25,016 nt of DNA from a bacterium (GTDB lineage: Bacteria > JAJVIF01 > JAGGVT01). The position numbers and the translations under genes are program-made. Numbering within the stretch: position 1 is the first letter of the stretch; each line of letters begins with the position of its first letter. Below, piece by piece: positions 23,172 through 25,016 of the stretch. The notes under the pieces are model-generated. The model saw nothing but the letters and a program-made list of their open reading frames with translations. It was not told the origin of the DNA and searched no databases. The DNA lies in contig JAGGVT010000048.1 in the NCBI GenBank assembly GCA_021157815.1, forward strand, positions 1-25,016, read 5' to 3'.

Positions 23172-24689
23172 TCACCGAATAAAAAACGCTTCGCTTGCGT
23201 GGCTGGGTTCACCTACAAGAACCCGACTTTCTCCCGTCTCCATGTCCAGATAATACAGCCTGTTTGATTTTACCCCGACCTTTTTCCCCTGAACGATAAT
23301 CGTCTCCCAGCTCAGATTTGTTCCCTTGTAGCGGCAGCAGTTGTCATCGCCGCACTGGAAATACATAATGCCTTTGCCGTCATCGCTTATCCCCATGAAA
23401 AATCCCTTTATCGGCTTGGAAACAAAATCGGAAGTAAAATCAATTATTCTAAACGCCTGGTAACCCATTGTGTTTGACGCCAATATTGCTATATCCTCAA
23501 ATCCGTCCGGGAAATACAGCTGGTGATACAAAGGCCTTTCTGAATATGCCTCATCCGGAAGGTCAGGCACGTTAATCCATCTGAGCGATGTTGACTCAAT
23601 ATCGCCGTATGCCACAATCAGGTTTTCAGAGCGGAGGTTTATTTCATCAGCGTTTAAACCAGTGGAATTTTCGAGTGTGATTTTAGTTTTAAGATTATCC
23701 AATACAAATGAAACCACAGCGAAACGTTTCAATCCGAAACTGACAGGTCCCTCGGAGAAATCATCGTTTACAGGCAGATGCTCGGGGATAAGCCCCATAC
23801 CGCGCATCGGAAGATTGATAAAACTGTCCAGGCGATTAATCCTGCTGCCAACAAGGTCGTACAGGATTAGGTCATCACCATTGAGAATATACAGGAGATT
23901 ATCCGATGCGAACGACGCCTGATGGATTTCACAAAACGGCAGTTCATATCCGAAGAACGGAGATGTTTCATCATCGTCATTATCGCTGGAGATTTCATAA
24001 ACCATGATTTTCATTCCGCTCGATTCAGTGGAATGAACGGGCACGAAAAATCGCCTTCCTGACGGGCTGAATGAGGGGAAATCGCATCCGGCTATACAGG
24101 TTATCGATGTCTCATCTGGGGTTTCGACCCATTTGCGCAAGTCGATAAAAACAACCGTTGCATTATCCGATGACATATCCCGCAAAACCATAGGCGGATT
24201 GCCGTTTCCCGATTCAATCTCAACGCCATTGGGGAATGTAGCAACCGCAAACCTGCCGTCGGGAGAAAAGCCGTATTCATTAAAAGTTCCGGATGGGAAT
24301 TTGCCGTTACGCTCATCGCCGTTTGGAGTTCGTGTGAGCTGGATTGTTTTCGCATTGGTAAAATCCATAAGGAGAAGTTCGTTTGTGAAATCCTTATGAT
24401 TGAATTTACGCCCAAGCGCAAAGCTGCCATCGGCGCATACTCTGACTGACAGCAAGCCATGCCCACCGGGAATGTTTATCAAATTTCTTTCAAACGTTTC
24501 AGTGTTGAATCGATAGAAGCCGTAATCTGTCTTGCCAGCTGAATTATAGATATTAATGTATGCGATTATTTCATGCGGATGCGCATCCTCGTCAGATAAA
24601 GCAACTTGAGTGGAGAGGGTGAAAATCAACGCCAGAAGTATGGCTAATGTATTTATCAAACCGCGATTCACAGGTATATGGTAATCCAT
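23172..24689 (-). CDS. Secreted propeller-like (TolB/PD40-type) protein of unknown function
   Basis: 505 residues. An N-terminal signal peptide is likely: basic RG then hydrophobic INTLAILLALIFTLSTQVAL (11-31), with cleavage near residue 31. Two PD40-like words, FSPDGRFAVA (141-150) and FSPSGRRFFV (207-216), point to a beta-propeller. Other regions are beta-rich with repeated LLYILNGDDL- and LYYLDMETG-like strands. A Cys cluster CGDDNCC lies near 446-452. It may be periplasmic or exported, reporting or binding some state. I do not recognise a family. The ribosome site is weak (GAAAAGA). It heads a probable two-gene unit with the nitroreductase. Confidence 0.7.
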   Translation of the reverse strand: MDYHIPVNRGLINTLAILLALIFTLSTQVALSDEDAHPHEIIAYINIYNSAGKTDYGFYRFNTETFERNLINIPGGHGLLSVRVCADGSFALGRKFNHKDFTNELLLMDFTNAKTIQLTRTPNGDERNGKFPSGTFNEYGFSPDGRFAVATFPNGVEIESGNGNPPMVLRDMSSDNATVVFIDLRKWVETPDETSITCIAGCDFPSFSPSGRRFFVPVHSTESSGMKIMVYEISSDNDDDETSPFFGYELPFCEIHQASFASDNLLYILNGDDLILYDLVGSRINRLDSFINLPMRGMGLIPEHLPVNDDFSEGPVSFGLKRFAVVSFVLDNLKTKITLENSTGLNADEINLRSENLIVAYGDIESTSLRWINVPDLPDEAYSERPLYHQLYFPDGFEDIAILASNTMGYQAFRIIDFTSDFVSKPIKGFFMGISDDGKGIMYFQCGDDNCCRYKGTNLSWETIIVQGKKVGVKSNRLYYLDMETGESRVLVGEPSHASEAFFIR

Positions 24690-24889
24690 TCTTTTCAGTG
24701 CTGATTATATCCGCCTTGCGATTATTGTCCACATAAAAAAAATCAGCATCTAAAAATAGTGGATTACAGATTAAGCGATACGGTTCAAGTTGATTGTCAA
24801 AAACGTCCCCCACCTCAACCCCATAAGCGCTAAGTTAAACTTTTCGTTGCCAGGTAGTATTCACTCAATTCCCGACTGATGCATCATCC

Positions 24890-24965
24890 GAGCCCCGAAC
24901 GTTAGTGAGGGGTAACCTCGAAGCTGCTATAAACCTTGCTTACCCCTCACTAACGTTTGGGGCTC
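24890..24965. repeat. Near-perfect 26-bp inverted repeat (GAGCCCCGAACG type)
   Basis: Arms at 24890-24915 and 24940-24965 match at 25 of 26 positions around a 24-base loop. Each arm contains GAACGTTAGTGAGGGGTAA or its complement, the word that also starts the outer repeat at 19617. The rest of 24690-25016 shows no gene or clear signal. Confidence 0.8.
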
Positions 24966-25016
24966 TGATTTCAATGTCCGGCTTTACAGTTCATTGCGAT
25001 TTTACAGTAGTTTAAA

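Noticed and set aside
23123-23212. N-terminal extension of the nitroreductase to an ATG at 23212
   Set aside because: It would overlap the end of the propeller-like gene, lacks family similarity and ignores the GGAGG site in front of the GTG at 23122.

Overview
The window looks like chromosomal DNA from a Gram-negative (diderm) bacterium of moderate GC that I cannot place in a named lineage. The diderm call rests on a lipoprotein alpha-2-macroglobulin paired with a PBP1C-type penicillin-binding protein, a combination known from the bacterial cell envelope. Most genes share a similar moderate-GC composition, but the first ~2.3 kb is clearly more AT-rich and reads like an acquired island. Genes are separated by unusually dense, palindromic, sometimes nested intergenic repeats. 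No tRNA, rRNA, CRISPR array or transposase gene was seen.

Layout. (1) 1-2280: an AT-rich cassette of tightly packed genes: a STAS + GHKL-ATPase protein, a small STAS-like (DUF4325-type) protein, a PIN-domain nuclease-like protein and a DUF2283-type small protein. It is preceded by a 7-codon mini-ORF with a strong ribosome binding site, a remnant reading frame and a strong hairpin. (2) 2293-5741: an endonuclease III (nth) and a large Eco57I-like adenine-N6 methyltransferase that seems to lack a nuclease domain. (3) 5742-6260: a 179-bp terminal-inverted-repeat element broken by a second, smaller element with a 5-bp target duplication, lying between convergent genes. (4) 6261-10046 (minus): a 1261-residue protein with three kinase-like domains (two lacking the catalytic Asp), a PP2C-like domain lacking metal ligands, and C-terminal TPRs. 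(5) 10617-13785: an ABC ATPase, an ABC-2 permease and dihydroorotase, joined by 1-base stop/start overlaps. (6) 13854-14017: a composite palindromic repeat. (7) 14211-22389: a thioester-type bacterial alpha-2-macroglobulin and pbpC, with a three-layer nested repeat between them. (8) 22419-22597: a second copy of the 179-bp element, again between convergent genes. (9) 22607-24689 (minus): a secreted propeller-like protein followed by a nitroreductase. (10) 24890-24965: a near-perfect 26-bp-stem hairpin repeat.

How the parts may work together. The A2M and PBP1C pair probably traps proteases and repairs peptidoglycan in the periplasm. The STAS/ATPase/STAS-like/PIN cassette has the parts of a partner-switch regulator joined to a ribonuclease-like effector, and it is the best candidate here for an undescribed system (defence, stress or toxin-antitoxin-like). 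The multi-pseudokinase protein is a second candidate, as a signalling scaffold. The non-coding repeats are unusually informative because their nesting gives an order of insertion.
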